Part shown: positions 45,593-56,100 of the stretch, one piece after another
How the letters are laid out: each line of letters begins with the position of its first letter
Numbering within the stretch: the stretch's first letter is position 1
From: Petrosia ficiformis
Lineage: Eukaryota > Porifera > Demospongiae > Haplosclerida > Petrosiidae
Length of the DNA: 64,000 nt
Direction: 5' to 3'
Assembly: GCA_947044365.1 (NCBI GenBank)
Contig: OX345637.1
Coordinates: 8,328,343-8,392,342, forward strand
Position numbers and translations under genes: made by a program
Notes under the pieces: generated by a model
The model's input: the letters and a program-made list of their open reading frames with translations, nothing else
What the model was told of the DNA's origin: nothing
Database searches by the model: none

Positions 45593-47019
45593 CTGTGGTC
45601 TCAGATAAAGGAGCAGTACTTTCATTCCTCTTTCGTCTAGCGTCTGGTTTATAAACTATTATGAATACACATTAAATATATCAAATTAAGTTACATGTTA
45701 TATATACCTGTAGCCTCATGTAAAGCAGGAATACTTTCGTTCCTCTTTCCTCTAGCGACTGGTTTAGAAACTATTATGAATATACATTAAATATATACAC
45801 ATCAAATTAAGTTATATATACCTGTGGTCTCATATAAAGGAGCAGTACGTTCATTCCTCTTTCCTCTAGTGACTGGTTTAGAAACTATTATGAACATTAA
45901 ATATATATACATGTACACATAACATGTTATACCTGTAGCCTCATATAAAGGAGGAATACTTTCGTTCCTCTTTCCTCTAGTAACTGGTTTAGAAACTATT
46001 ATGAACATTAAATATATATACACATCAAATTAAGTTACATGTTATACCTGTAGCCTCATATAAAGGAGGAATACTTTCGTTCCTCTTTCCTCTAGTGACT
46101 GGTTTAGAAACTATCATAAATATACTTAAATATATATACACCTCAAATTAAGTTACATATACCTGTGGTCTCAGATAAAGGAGCAGTACTTTCATTCCTC
46201 TTTCCTCTAGTAACTGGTTTAGAAACTATTATGAACATTAAATATATATACACATCAAATTAAGTAACATGTTATACCTGTAGCCTCATATAAAGTAGGA
46301 ATACTTTCGTTCCTCTTTCCTCTAGTGTCTGGTTTAGAAACTATCATAGATATACTTAAATATATATACACCTCAAATTAAGTTACATATACCTGTGGTC
46401 TCAGATAAAGGAGCAGTACTTTCATTCCTCTTTCCTCTAGTAACTGGTTTAGAAACTATTATGAACATTAAATATATATACACATCAAATTAAGTAACAT
46501 GTTATACCTGTAGCCTCATATAAAGTAGGAATACTTTCGTTCCTCTTTCCTCTAGTGTCTGGTTTAGAAACTATCATAGATATACTTAAATATATATACA
46601 CCTCAAATTAAGTTACATATACCTATGGTCTCAGATAAAGGAGCAGTACTTTCATTCCTCTTTCCTCTAGTGTCTGGTTTATAAAATATTATGAATATAC
46701 ATTAAATATATAATTAAGTAACATGTTATACCTGTGGCCTCAGATAAAGGAGGAATACTTTCATTTCTCTTTCCTCTAGTAACTGGTTTAGAAACTATTA
46801 TGAACATTAAATATATATACACATCAAATTAAGTAACATGTTATACCTGTAGCCTCAGATAAAGGAGGAATACTTTTGTTGCTTTTTCCTCTAGTGACTG
46901 GTTTAGAAACTATTATGAATATACATGTACACATCAAATTAAGTTACATGTTATACCTGTAGCCTCATATAAAGGAGAAATACTTTCGTTCCTCTTTCCT
47001 CTAGTGACTGGTTTAGAAA
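45593..47019 (-). CDS. Tandem array of thirteen 63-bp phase-1 micro-exons
   Basis: On the minus strand the exons are 47019-46957, 46909-46847, 46794-46732, 46685-46623, 46570-46508, 46455-46393, 46340-46278, 46225-46163, 46110-46048, 45995-45933, 45884-45822, 45770-45708 and 45655-45593. Each has AG before it and GT after it (except 46685, see below) and is exactly 63 bp. Each encodes 21 residues of the type KPVTRGKRNESIPPLYEAT or YKPDARRKRNESTAPLSETT. Introns are 46-52 bp and vary in length; exons do not. The encoded repeat is basic (TRGKR) with an acidic end and is of unknown function. Whether it joins the protease exons downstream is likely but unproven. Confidence 0.7.
46623..46685 (-). 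pseudogene. Micro-exon copy with a lost splice acceptor
   Basis: This copy keeps 63 bp, an open frame and a GT donor. The dinucleotide before it reads AT, not AG (plus strand ataaaatatt, where other copies have aaactatt). It is probably skipped, and because the exons are symmetric, skipping does not disturb the frame. Confidence 0.7.
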
Positions 47020-47809
47020 CTATTATAATAACAAGAATAATAAAAAAAAATATTTTCAACAAAAATTTCCAGATTGCAGAAATACTTGCGTAAGTTATAT
47101 ATATCACGAAATCATACAATCATATATTCATTATTTACAATTCATTCTTTTTCACTTACAGATGATGTCTATTCTCTATTTCACTTACAGCACTGTCTGC
47201 AGTCCTACTTTCAGCCACTGTCAACCATTCAGTATTCCAATGCTTAATTAATTATTATAAGACTGTATTTGCTTACAAACGTTATTACTATGCTTATGAT
47301 TCCAATACAAGTACTTTCTCCTTTTCAGCTTCCATGTTTCGAGTACACAAATGCATAAGTAATTCCACGTGGCTCGATTAATGAATTCACTTGAGATCAA
47401 ATCTTTGTAGTTGTTGAGACTCTCTTCTTTCATAGTATCTGAGATCATCTAGATACTTGTAGGCCAGAATTTTACTATGAATGCGATTGGAATAGTGCTA
47501 GAATCATCGTGATAGTGCAACAAACAAAAAAAATGATTTGTCTGAAAAATAATAATATGATGAAGATTTTGCCAGTTTTGCCACTCGCAGGTTCTCTACC
47601 TTAACAGCAATCTTTGGCCATCTAGATGTTGGTAGTCATAAAAACACTAGATATGAATAGGTATGTGTGTATTAAAACCTATCTGTATATACGTGTATTA
47701 CCAGAGATTTCAGGTTATCATTTGCAATTGAAATTTATGGGCAGCCATTTTTTAGGTGCCATCCATGCCTAGAGAGTACTACCGTACTCTCTGATATGTA
47801 GATCTGGAT
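47020..47809. other. Region between the array and the nested hAT MITE
   Basis: Apart from the possible exon at 47189-47242, nothing is recognised. The sequence is AT-rich and lies inside the pogo-like element. Confidence 0.4.
47189..47242 (-). CDS. Possible exon upstream of the micro-exon array
   Basis: An open stretch HWNTEWLTVAESRTADSA lies between an AAG acceptor and a GTAAGTGAAA donor; a second GTAAGTGAAA donor stands about 30 bp further on. The donor phase (0) does not fit the first micro-exon (phase 1), so another exon or a different border is needed. Weak evidence. Confidence 0.25.
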
Positions 47810-48267
47810 TAGGGTTGGGCAATAAATCAATATATCGCATACATTGCAATATTATTACAATATGCAATAATCGTATCGCATTATTTGGTATGCCAATGTT
47901 ATCACAATGGCAAAATACTGTCTTACTGCAATTAAATAACAGTTATAATTATGCAATTGAAAAACACACTGACACTTAAGGCTGGTTCACAATATGACGC
48001 GAGGCCTTGCGTTATGTGTGTTGAATTTTGAAAATGAGGTGCTTCTTTTAATTGCGTCAGACACAACATAACGCAAGAATAGGATCTGATTCTATCTTTG
48101 CGTCAGCTGTATTGCGTTTGACCAATCAGTTTTCAGAATTTTATCACAACGCAAGTGACGCAAAGCTATCATAGACAGTATCAATGAGTAGTTGCAATAT
48201 TCCAATAACCACAAGTCATCTTTAGACAATAATTGCAAAACATAATTTTCAATATCACCCAACTCTA
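47810..48267. mobile_element. hAT-like MITE nested in the pogo-like element, TSD ATCTGGAT
   Basis: The ends are TAGGGTTGGGCAATA and the reverse complement of TATCACCCAACTCTA. ATCTGGAT is repeated exactly at 47802-47809 and 48268-48275. The interior has ATCGCAT/GCAATA iterations and a CGCAAG/GCGTC-rich centre (about 47995-48165) with inverted symmetry. It lies only 15 bp beyond the transposase stop codon. Confidence 0.85.
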
Positions 48268-48281
48268 ATCTGGATAGTAGA

Positions 48282-49841
48282 CTATATGATTATAGTTAAC
48301 TCACTCTTTTTATTGCTTAATTTAGCTGATCTCTTTTGCAGGCTTTTCCTTTCTTTTTCCTTTTTCTCTTTCTCCTTTCTTTCGAGTGCCTCAGCAATGT
48401 CCATACTGGTCATGACAAGACCACAGCTTTTAATTCGCTTAATTGATGGTTTAGATGTACATACTTGTTTTGGAGTTACCAGGTACTTGCTAACTGATGT
48501 TGATGTGGGTTCGAGCACGAGTGCAGTCTGAGGACTTTTGTCAGCAAAATAATCATCATCCGATTTGTCATAGTCATGTAAAGATCGAGAACAGTCACCA
48601 GGAGTGTAATCTTCATCAGAGTTAGAAGATTTAACAGGTGTGCTGGTGTAACGTCGTCCTGCACTATATAAAGGAATATGACCAAGCCCTGTTTGCTGAC
48701 AAAGTGTCTCTGGCTTGAAGCTTTTATAGCTTTGATCTGGAATATCAATGGCGAATCTGTTGAAAGGGCAAATTCCAGTATTTCTAAATGAAGAGATAAT
48801 ATTTTTGCCAGTCATAGCAGCTAACCATGCAGCACTGAAAAGTTCTGAAAAATCATAAACTGTCACAACTCTACCAGGATGTTTTGAATAAAAGTCATGA
48901 CAAACTTGTCGCCAATGAATTTTCAATGGCGAGTAACAACCCTTATCTAAAGGCTGAGTGATATGAGTACTGTGCGGGGGCAATACAAATAAGATAACCT
49001 TTTCAGTTGCGGCTTGTTTTATTAAATCAGGGCAGTAATGTGTGGAGTGTCCATCCATTAACAGGATAATAGGTCTTATTTTTGGAGCATAAGTTAAGAA
49101 ATGGTTAAAGAACCATTTTGTAAACAAACTACGATTCATCCATCCATTGGCAGATGTTCCATATATAGTTCCAGGCACCTCTCCAGTGCAAAGTTCTTTA
49201 TTAAACGTTTCTCTGTTGAAAATGACAAATGGAGGTATTGCATAGCCGGCTGCATTTGCACACCCAAGTATAGTAATTTGGCTTTTAGAATCCCCAGTTA
49301 TAGAGCTAGGGTTACGGGCTCCTTTGACTGTAACAATTTTTAAACTTTTGGGACATAATGGAAGTCCAGTTTCGTCACAATTGAAAATGCAGTTGGCTTT
49401 ATCAAAAAGGTTGTTATGACGTAAAGTATCTTCTAATAGATCATAGTAACGTTCAATCACATCCATATCAGCTGCTATAGCTCGTGCATTAGATAGTGGA
49501 GCAGCTGTCTTAAGCACAACATTGGGGTGTCTTTCTTTAAATCTTTCCCACCACCCATTAGTAACATGCCCCATCACACCTTTATCATCAATGATTTGTT
49601 GCACAATGTGTAATACTTTTTTCCTAGTGTATGGGTAACCAATTTTCGCCGAGAGGAACAAGAAAGAGGCGAGTTCTTCCTCCTCTTGCATGGAGAGATA
49701 TGGCGTGGGCCCAGGTTTAGCTTCAAAAGCAACCTTACCAGTTATACGGTCATGCAGTGTGGACCGTGGTACATCAAAGAGGATAGAGGCCTTTCGAATA
49801 GACACTTCCCCCTTTTCAACAGATGTTATAGCCTTATCCAT
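48282..49841 (-). CDS. Pogo/Tigger-type DDE transposase
   Basis: A single open frame of 519 codons. The N-terminus is a Pipsqueak-type helix-turn-helix (EKGEVSIRKASILFDVPRST). A CENP-B-like DNA-binding half follows (TRKKVLHIV...GWWERFKERHP), then the DDE_1 domain. The catalytic aspartates are at FNCDETGLPL, ILLMDGHSTHY and ITQPLDKGCYSPLK, with 35 residues between the second and third. The tail is basic (ERKEKEKKEKERKSLQKR). The chosen Met (49841) lies inside the helix-turn-helix region: in-frame YRQWDNLS just upstream looks like its true beginning, so the protein likely starts in an earlier exon or further upstream. The open frame suggests recent function despite diverged ends. Confidence 0.88.
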   Translation of the reverse strand: MDKAITSVEKGEVSIRKASILFDVPRSTLHDRITGKVAFEAKPGPTPYLSMQEEEELASFLFLSAKIGYPYTRKKVLHIVQQIIDDKGVMGHVTNGWWERFKERHPNVVLKTAAPLSNARAIAADMDVIERYYDLLEDTLRHNNLFDKANCIFNCDETGLPLCPKSLKIVTVKGARNPSSITGDSKSQITILGCANAAGYAIPPFVIFNRETFNKELCTGEVPGTIYGTSANGWMNRSLFTKWFFNHFLTYAPKIRPIILLMDGHSTHYCPDLIKQAATEKVILFVLPPHSTHITQPLDKGCYSPLKIHWRQVCHDFYSKHPGRVVTVYDFSELFSAAWLAAMTGKNIISSFRNTGICPFNRFAIDIPDQSYKSFKPETLCQQTGLGHIPLYSAGRRYTSTPVKSSNSDEDYTPGDCSRSLHDYDKSDDDYFADKSPQTALVLEPTSTSVSKYLVTPKQVCTSKPSIKRIKSCGLVMTSMDIAEALERKEKEKKEKERKSLQKRSAKLSNKKSELTIII

Positions 49842-50482
49842 GGAGAGATTATCCCATTGTCTGTAAGATCCACGAGGTGCGAAAAAAATGGGTACCTCCC
49901 CTGAAACACTGGCAAAGTGAACTCTAGATGAGAGTGGAGGATGCAGATAGGTCTATGACAAAAGGTAAGACTGATAGATATTATTCACAATAGGAGATAA
50001 ACTATGTGCTTACTTTTTCGTCAGAATAATCGCCAATGTATCGAGTTTGAACTCTAGGATGCTATGACAAAAGACTGATAATAAAACACAATAGGTGATA
50101 AAACCATGTGCTCACCTTCTTCATCGTGCATGACAGCCACACCCACTCAAGGTCACATGATATGAACATAAACTGAGACCAGCACTCGATCAGTAGTATA
50201 TATGGACTTAGATCTACACGAAACTTCATTTGCAAAGTAGAGGCTACTTTCATTGCAAATTTAGGGAAAATTAAGCCTCTAAACAGAACATAAATAAAAT
50301 AATGCATTCCATGCTGCCGTCTGAAAAACGATGCATCACAATGCAATATGTTTGGAGCTCACTAGTTCCCTTGGTTCTTAAAGTAGCTCAGCCAATTTTG
50401 GAATTTTGTAGCCCATACGTGGGCCTATCGTGTCTGAAAGTTTGAGAGAAATATCTTTAGGTATACGCAAAAAAGCAAGCTA
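49842..50482. other. 5' flank of the transposase within the element
   Basis: In-frame codons continue upstream of 49841 for at least about 80 bp (FAPRGSYRQWDN), with possible acceptors nearby. The rest, up to the right inverted repeat, holds no recognised gene. Confidence 0.4.
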
Positions 50483-50704
50483 TGTCTGAAATATGATAAA
50501 ATCGTCTGAAGTTAGCGATTTTCGTCCACCTGAACATTTTGGAATGTAGAATAAAAACTACAAATGCGATCGAGCTTATATTTGAATGGTAAACAGGACA
50601 GTAGAAGAGCTCTCCAATGGTCTAAAAAGCATCAAAATATCTTTTGCTATTTTGGAGAAAACAGCGTCCGAATCCAGATATGTCCGAGAATTGATCTTTC
50701 ACTC
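50483..50704 (-). repeat. Right terminal inverted repeat of the pogo-like element
   Basis: Reverse complement of the blocks listed for the left arm. Similarity fades inside about 50480, near aagcaagctatgtctgaaat. Confidence 0.78.
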
Positions 50705-50856
50705 TATCAGTGAAAACATTTAGGCCCAATAATTATACCCCCGGGTGGGTGTGGCTTCCAAAAATACAGAATGGAACCAGATTGTATGCAGCAAGAAGCT
50801 GGCAGACTAGAAACCGATTGGAGTTTCAACTACCCCTCCCCCTAGTACAACCTTAA

Positions 50857-51431
50857 GGTGGTACTAGGGAGTGGGCGGATGCGACTCCAATCAGTTTCAA
50901 AATAGAATATTATATAATATGACTCTAACCTGGTGTAATAGCAACCTTCATATCTTCTGATCATCTTTATTTTTGTCTGTAAGTGACAGAGTGTTGGAAA
51001 AATGTCCATTTTTGCAATCGCAATAAGTACAAAACCAAGAAAGCCACGCCCACCAATCATGGCGTGCACCAAGTACAATGCATTTTGAGAAAACAAATAG
51101 AGCCGTTTTCTGAAAATTCATTTTACTTTTATAGTTACAAGACGCTGAAGAAAGCTGAATTCTGTAGCTTTTCACTGAAACCATAAATTTACCTTTCTAG
51201 GCACTATCAAACTCCGATCTTTCTCAGAGAGCAACTACAGTTACCCTGCCAGGGTTTCGTAGGGTGTGTTTAGCTTTGTTTCTGAAAATAAACATTTAGG
51301 CCCAATAATTATACCCCCCGGGTGGGTGTGGCTTCCAAAAGATACAGAATTGAACCAGATTGTATGCAGCAAGAAGCTGGCAAGACCAGACGCTGATTGG
51401 AGTTTCATCTACCCCTCCCCCTAGTACAACC
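50857..51431. mobile_element. piggyBac-type MITE (copy 2), intact, 575 bp
   Basis: It starts GGTGGTACTAGGGAGTGGGC after TTAA (50853-50856, shared with copy 1) and ends with CCCTCCCCCTAGTACAACC before TTAA (51432-51435). It matches copy 1 along its length. The two copies are head-to-tail with a single TTAA between them. Confidence 0.85.
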
Positions 51432-51459
51432 TTAATTCAACATTCAATGCAGATTGAGC

Positions 51460-52560
51460 AGCTATCAAAATTTTCACACCATGAGTAATTCAGCCCCTCC
51501 CTCTTCCCTCCATGAAATCTGTGGCTGTAGAAAGTTAGGAAATTGGAAATCTGGAAATTGCATGTGATTCTCTGAATTCCTGACTTTCTTGGTTTCTGAG
51601 AGTTCTGTAATTCAGTTTCTGACATTCTTGGTCATTTTTCTGACTCGTGGATTTAGAGCTTGAACATTCCATTATAATTAAAAAGTGTCAATCTAATTTC
51701 GGATTTTCTGAATTTCTACATTCTACAAAACAACAAAAGTGTCATTACTACTGTGTGGCTTTCTGAAAATCTCTGTAGAAAACAAGAATGGCCGTTTTTG
51801 TACACTCATCTTATAAACCCACCCGTCTCTTCTGTTCCAAGACCTCCTGGAATCGTGCCACCTCCTGGAATCGTGCCATACTCGTACCAACCTCCAAACA
51901 GCTTCAAAGGCATCAAAAAGTGGTTGAGGAAAGCTGCATTGGACGCCAGTCTATACTACATCTATGTTTGGCCAATGCCAAAAACCACCTGGCATTCATG
52001 CCCAAGAGCAATGCTGTGTCAGGGGACGGAACTGAAAGTATTTTGATTTCATTCGAGTTACTAAATCCCTTCAACAATTGCTCTGAACTCTTAATATAGT
52101 TATAAATTCATACTTATTTTAAAAACAGATAATTGAATAATTAGATGATTCAACATTCGATACAGATTGACCTTTCCTTGCAGCTATCATAAGGTTTTTA
52201 CACCATGAGTATATTCAGCCCTCCCTCTTCCCCCATGAAATATGTGGGTGTAAAAAATTAGGAAATTAGAAAATCAGGAAATCTGCAAATTGCGTGATTC
52301 TTTGAACTCTTGACTTTCTTGAAATGCTGTTTTTGAGAATTCAGTAATTTAGGTTCTGACATTTTGGTCATTTTTCTAACTCGTAGATTTAGAGCTTGAA
52401 CATTGCATAAATTATAATTAAAAAGTGTCAATCTAATTTCTGATTTTCTGAATTTCTACATTCTACAAAACAACAAGTGTCATTACTACTGTGTGGCTTT
52501 CTGAGAATCTCTGTAGAAAACAAGAATGGCCGTTTTTGTTCACTCATCCTCTTACATGCA
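51460..52560. repeat. Direct duplication of a roughly 380-bp segment
   Basis: 51465-51812 and 52170-52548 share ttcagccc, ctccctcttcc, ccatgaaat, ggtcatttttct, cttgaacatt, aaaagtgtcaatctaatttc and tctctgtagaaaacaagaatgg in the same order. The sequence between them (51813-52150) is unique and has no convincing gene. Open frames crossing it lack domain features. Confidence 0.65.
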
Positions 52561-52811
52561 GAAAATCCTCTGTCAACACTGCAAAAAAAACAGTTAAAAT
52601 AACTAATTTAGTGGTTAGTACACAGTTGCAAGGAGTTAACAATTAGTTGGTTGTTTGGAATACATACATCTAATGCCACAGATATATAACCTAATTATAT
52701 TCAATCATAGTTGAATCACTATAATTTTAGGGTGCTGTTTACTCATAATTATTACATGTCAAAAATTTAGTATAATGTATACTAAAGTACATGTAATTGT
52801 ATCTGGCCACC

Positions 52812-52900
52812 AAAATATGTAAATCTGTAAATCTGCAAATCAGTAAATCTGCATATCTGCAAATCTGTAAATCTGCAACTCTGCAAATTAACACATCCCT
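52812..52900. repeat. AAATCTGC short tandem repeat
   Basis: About nine degenerate copies of (G)TAAATCTGCAAATC-like units, just upstream of the gene C promoter region. Confidence 0.6.
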
Positions 52901-52917
52901 ATTGACCTGCACTATAG

Positions 52918-53063
52918 TAATTGATATTCCTGGAACCCCCCATCTCACAGGAAATTGTAATCTAACAATATATAAGTAACAACTTATAGACATTTGTTAT
53001 TTTGTGCTAGAATTTGAATGTTCAAGAAGATTCTGCACCATTGCATGGTGATTTGATACAATC
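52918..53063 (+). promoter_or_regulatory. Conserved 5' flank of gene C
   Basis: Shares blocks with 14744-14880 (ctggaaccc, ctcacaggaaattgtaat, ttgttattttgtgctagaattt, gattctgcacca), interrupted by small indels. Probably promoter and 5' UTR copied with the gene. Confidence 0.5.
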
Positions 53064-53153
53064 ATGCAAAACCTAGTTTTCTTTCTGCTGCTAAGTCATA
53101 CTCTGTACTTCTCGGTGGATTCACAACAGTGTGAGCATGGTGCAGTTAAATTG
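53064..53153 (+). CDS. Gene C exon 1: signal peptide
   Basis: Encodes [20 protein letters not shown] followed by [10 protein letters not shown], ending phase 0 at GTAAGT. Compared with gene B: Ala to Thr and Ser to Phe changes in the leader. Confidence 0.85.
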
Positions 53154-56100
53154 GTAAGTATAATACAATATATATATATACCGCGGGAAATATCGCGAGT
53201 TGGTATTGCTACGAGTCCGAGAGACAATAAGCGAGTGATATTTCTCTGTATCTGCACAATAATAATTATATTGTAACTGGCTTTTCAAAAAACAATTATC
53301 ACCGTAAAATAGGCACGATAAGAAACTTTTACCATACTGAGATAGTAGAGTAGAAGTAAAAACCCAGACCACGAGTTACAGTCACCTCGGAAGCGAGAAA
53401 TTTTAGTGTTTGGCATCGACAAAACTCTGTAACGTTATTATTACAAATAAGCTGACCTCTTTCAGGATTTAGCAAAATATATACTATTTGCACAATTTTC
53501 ACCGTTTACCAAAGCCAAACTTTCTAGCTGTTGCTACTACAATAAAACTCCAGGTCAGGTGACTTCCGGTACAATGGGATTCGTTGTTTCCAACTTTCAA
53601 CGGTAAACAATTATACATTTTATTCAGACAACTACACTTCCACATGGTGCAGTAGAAGTGTGTATAAATGGAACATGGGGATCTATCTGCAGTAACTACT
53701 GGAACAATAATGATGCCAGTGTCGTCTGCAGGCAACTGGGATATTCTCCTTATGGTAATGATGATAATTATTATGGCTATATAATTATTAATAATTATGT
53801 CTCAGGTGCAATTGGTCCTTCTATTTCATATTACAAATCATATACTTCCTCACATTACGTTATCCAACTGAACTGTACTGGTACTGAGCTGACTGTTTTG
53901 GAATGTCCCTTTTCTCTCTCAAATGATGATGCTTGCTCACTAAATAATGATGCCAATGTCTTTTGTGAATGTAAGTTGCTATATATGCTGCCTACATACG
54001 GCGCTAGTGTGATATTTCGATTGTAGCTATTGAAGTGACATCTAGTAACTGTACTGATGGTGATGTTCGTCTAATTGGAGGTGATACTGAATTTGGAGGA
54101 AGAGTTGAAGTCTGTGTAAACAGAGCTTGGGGTACTGTGTGTTCTCAATATTGGGGAAATGAAGAGGCTAGAGTTGTTTGCAACCAGTTAGGAGCGACTA
54201 CACTTGGTAATAAAACTGATTAATTATGTTCACGTTTATATTAATATAATCTCTGTAGGATTTCAGTACAGCTATGGAAACTCATTGGGATATAGTGTAG
54301 CAAGTGATGGACCAATCCTACTAGGCTATCTGTACTGTACTGGTAATGAGGACAATCTTGCTGAATGTAGTCAGAATTACCAGGGTGCTAACACATACTA
54401 CAAATGTGTATCACACAATTATGACACAGTTTTGAAATGTACCCGTAAGTTGTTTTCCAGACATGATTATAAAAGTATCAATTTAACTCCTTTCCAGTTG
54501 CCGCATAACGTAAACCACTAACATAAATTATTAATGCATCCAAGCATCAGTTCTTTCCTAATTCATTAGCTTTTTGTGAAAATGGTACTATACGTATTCA
54601 AGATGGTGATGGTTCTACTTATGGTAGAGTTGAAGTGTGTGTTGGTGGATTATGGGGAACTATTTGTAGTGATTTCTGGGATTATGAAGATGCATCAGTA
54701 GTGTGTAGACAACTTGGACACTCTCCGTATGGTAAGACATTTTCAATTGTGCTTTATAAATTTATTATCTTTTGTTTAAAGGTGCAATTCCTGGTAGTGG
54801 TACTCATATTAGTTATGCATGGCCATTTGGTATTATTGATCTTAATTGTACTGGTGAGGAAGATAGTGTTTGGAACTGTTCTTATAATGGTACTGTTGAC
54901 TACTACACTTGTCCATCTAATCATGATGCCTCCATCATTTGCCAAGGTATATATATATTATATATTTAATGTGTGTATAATTATACTTACATAATAACAT
55001 TTATGCTACTATCACAAAAATAACTTCTGAAAGCATTATGCTTCTGTAGTATTCAATAATTATGTAAACTACAAATATTATAAATAATATATTCATTTTA
55101 AGTGATTAACAACATATCCCAGTACAAATATTCTTTAACTGATTTTAGTGACTGCTATTGAACTTGTTGAGTGTCAAACTGGTAATGCTCGTTTAGTTGG
55201 GGGTACAGAGGAATATGAAGGCAGAGTTGAAGTATGTATCAACAATAATTGGGGAAGTGTTTGTCGTTATAGTTGGAATACCAATGAAAACAAAGTATTG
55301 TGCAAGCAACTGGGACATCAGGAACTGGGTAAGGGTAAATTTTCATTTTGTGTCCTCCATATCTCATTAAATATTTATAATGCTGGAAAATAACTTTTTA
55401 ATTTAATATCCTGAAGGTGCACAGTATTTTAGTAGCAATACATATGGTCAAGGCAGTGGACCAATTCTAATGGGGTATCTTTATTGTACTGGATCAGAGA
55501 ATTCACTGTTTGAGTGTAGCAGGAATGTATTTAGTGTTGTGTCTGGAGTGTGTGCTAATCATTATAATGATGTTGGTGTGAAATGTGAAGGTGCGTAAAT
55601 ATTTTATTTTAAGAATATCATGTACACAATTATTATAAGTACAAATACTCAACCTTTAATGATTTTAGAAGTCTGTAAGAATGGAACAATTAGGCTAGAA
55701 AGTGGAGGATTAGAAACTCATGGTAGAGTTGAAGTGTGTGTTAATGGAACATGGGGTACAGTATGCAGTGATTTTTGGGACAATAATGATGCTAGTGTTG
55801 TATGTCGACAACTGGGATACTCTCCTTATGGTATGTAATACAATGTACATAGAGTAGTTATGTTGGTGATGCAGTATAATTATTATATATATTGAGTTAA
55901 AATTGCAATAGTGGCAAATAGACAATATTCTGTTATGTCATCAAGTGGCACAATAAAATAATTATTAAATACAACTTGACTTTACTGTATATAGTAAAGT
56001 AAAGGTACTTTACAAATTGTGGTGTGCATGTTTACACTATTTACTACTGGACTATAACAACAATATGTGAGATTCTCACCAAGTTATTCTATTTTGTTTT

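Larger units (their letters stand above)
43958..50704 (-). mobile_element. Pogo-like DNA transposon, 6747 bp, with accessory protease gene and exon array
   Basis: Inverted ends of about 220 bp face each other: GAGTAATAGATCAATAATCG near 43958 and the reverse of ATTGATCTTTCACTC near 50704. Further inside they share TCGGACATA, TTTTCTCCAAAA, GATATTTTGATG, AGCTCTTCTA, AGGTGGACGAA and TTATCATATTTCAGAC. TA is present on both outer sides (43956-43957 and 50705-50706), the Tc1/mariner/pogo target duplication. Inside, on the minus strand, lie the transposase (48282-49841), thirteen small exons (45593-47019) and the Ulp1/PHD exons (44592-45348). The arms have diverged, with many mismatches and small gaps, so the element is not recent. 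The exact arm identity needs an alignment. Confidence 0.78.
43537..50852. mobile_element. piggyBac-type MITE (copy 1), split by a 6.7-kb insertion
   Basis: The left part, 43537-43957, begins GGTGGTACTAGGGAGTGGGC after TTAA. The right part, 50705-50852, ends GGGGGAGGGGTA...AGTACAACC (read as inverted termini) before TTAA at 50853. Together they make about 567 bp, nearly the size of the intact copy at 50857-51431. TTAA flanks fit the piggyBac superfamily (family knowledge). It holds the pogo-like element between duplicated TA dinucleotides. Confidence 0.82.

Noticed and set aside
45593..47019. CRISPR-like array (regular 115-bp period)
   Set aside because: The spacers are also alike, the repeated block is 63 bp with coding-type variation, and splice sites bound it. 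The context is a eukaryotic transposon.
48286..49904. Plus-strand and alternative-frame minus-strand open frames over the transposase
   Set aside because: Shadows of the 519-codon transposase. Only the main minus-strand frame has HTH and DDE motifs.
51753..52099. Two overlapping frames of about 100 codons (proline-rich)
   Set aside because: They overlap in different frames, cross the edge of a duplicated non-coding segment, and show no domain.
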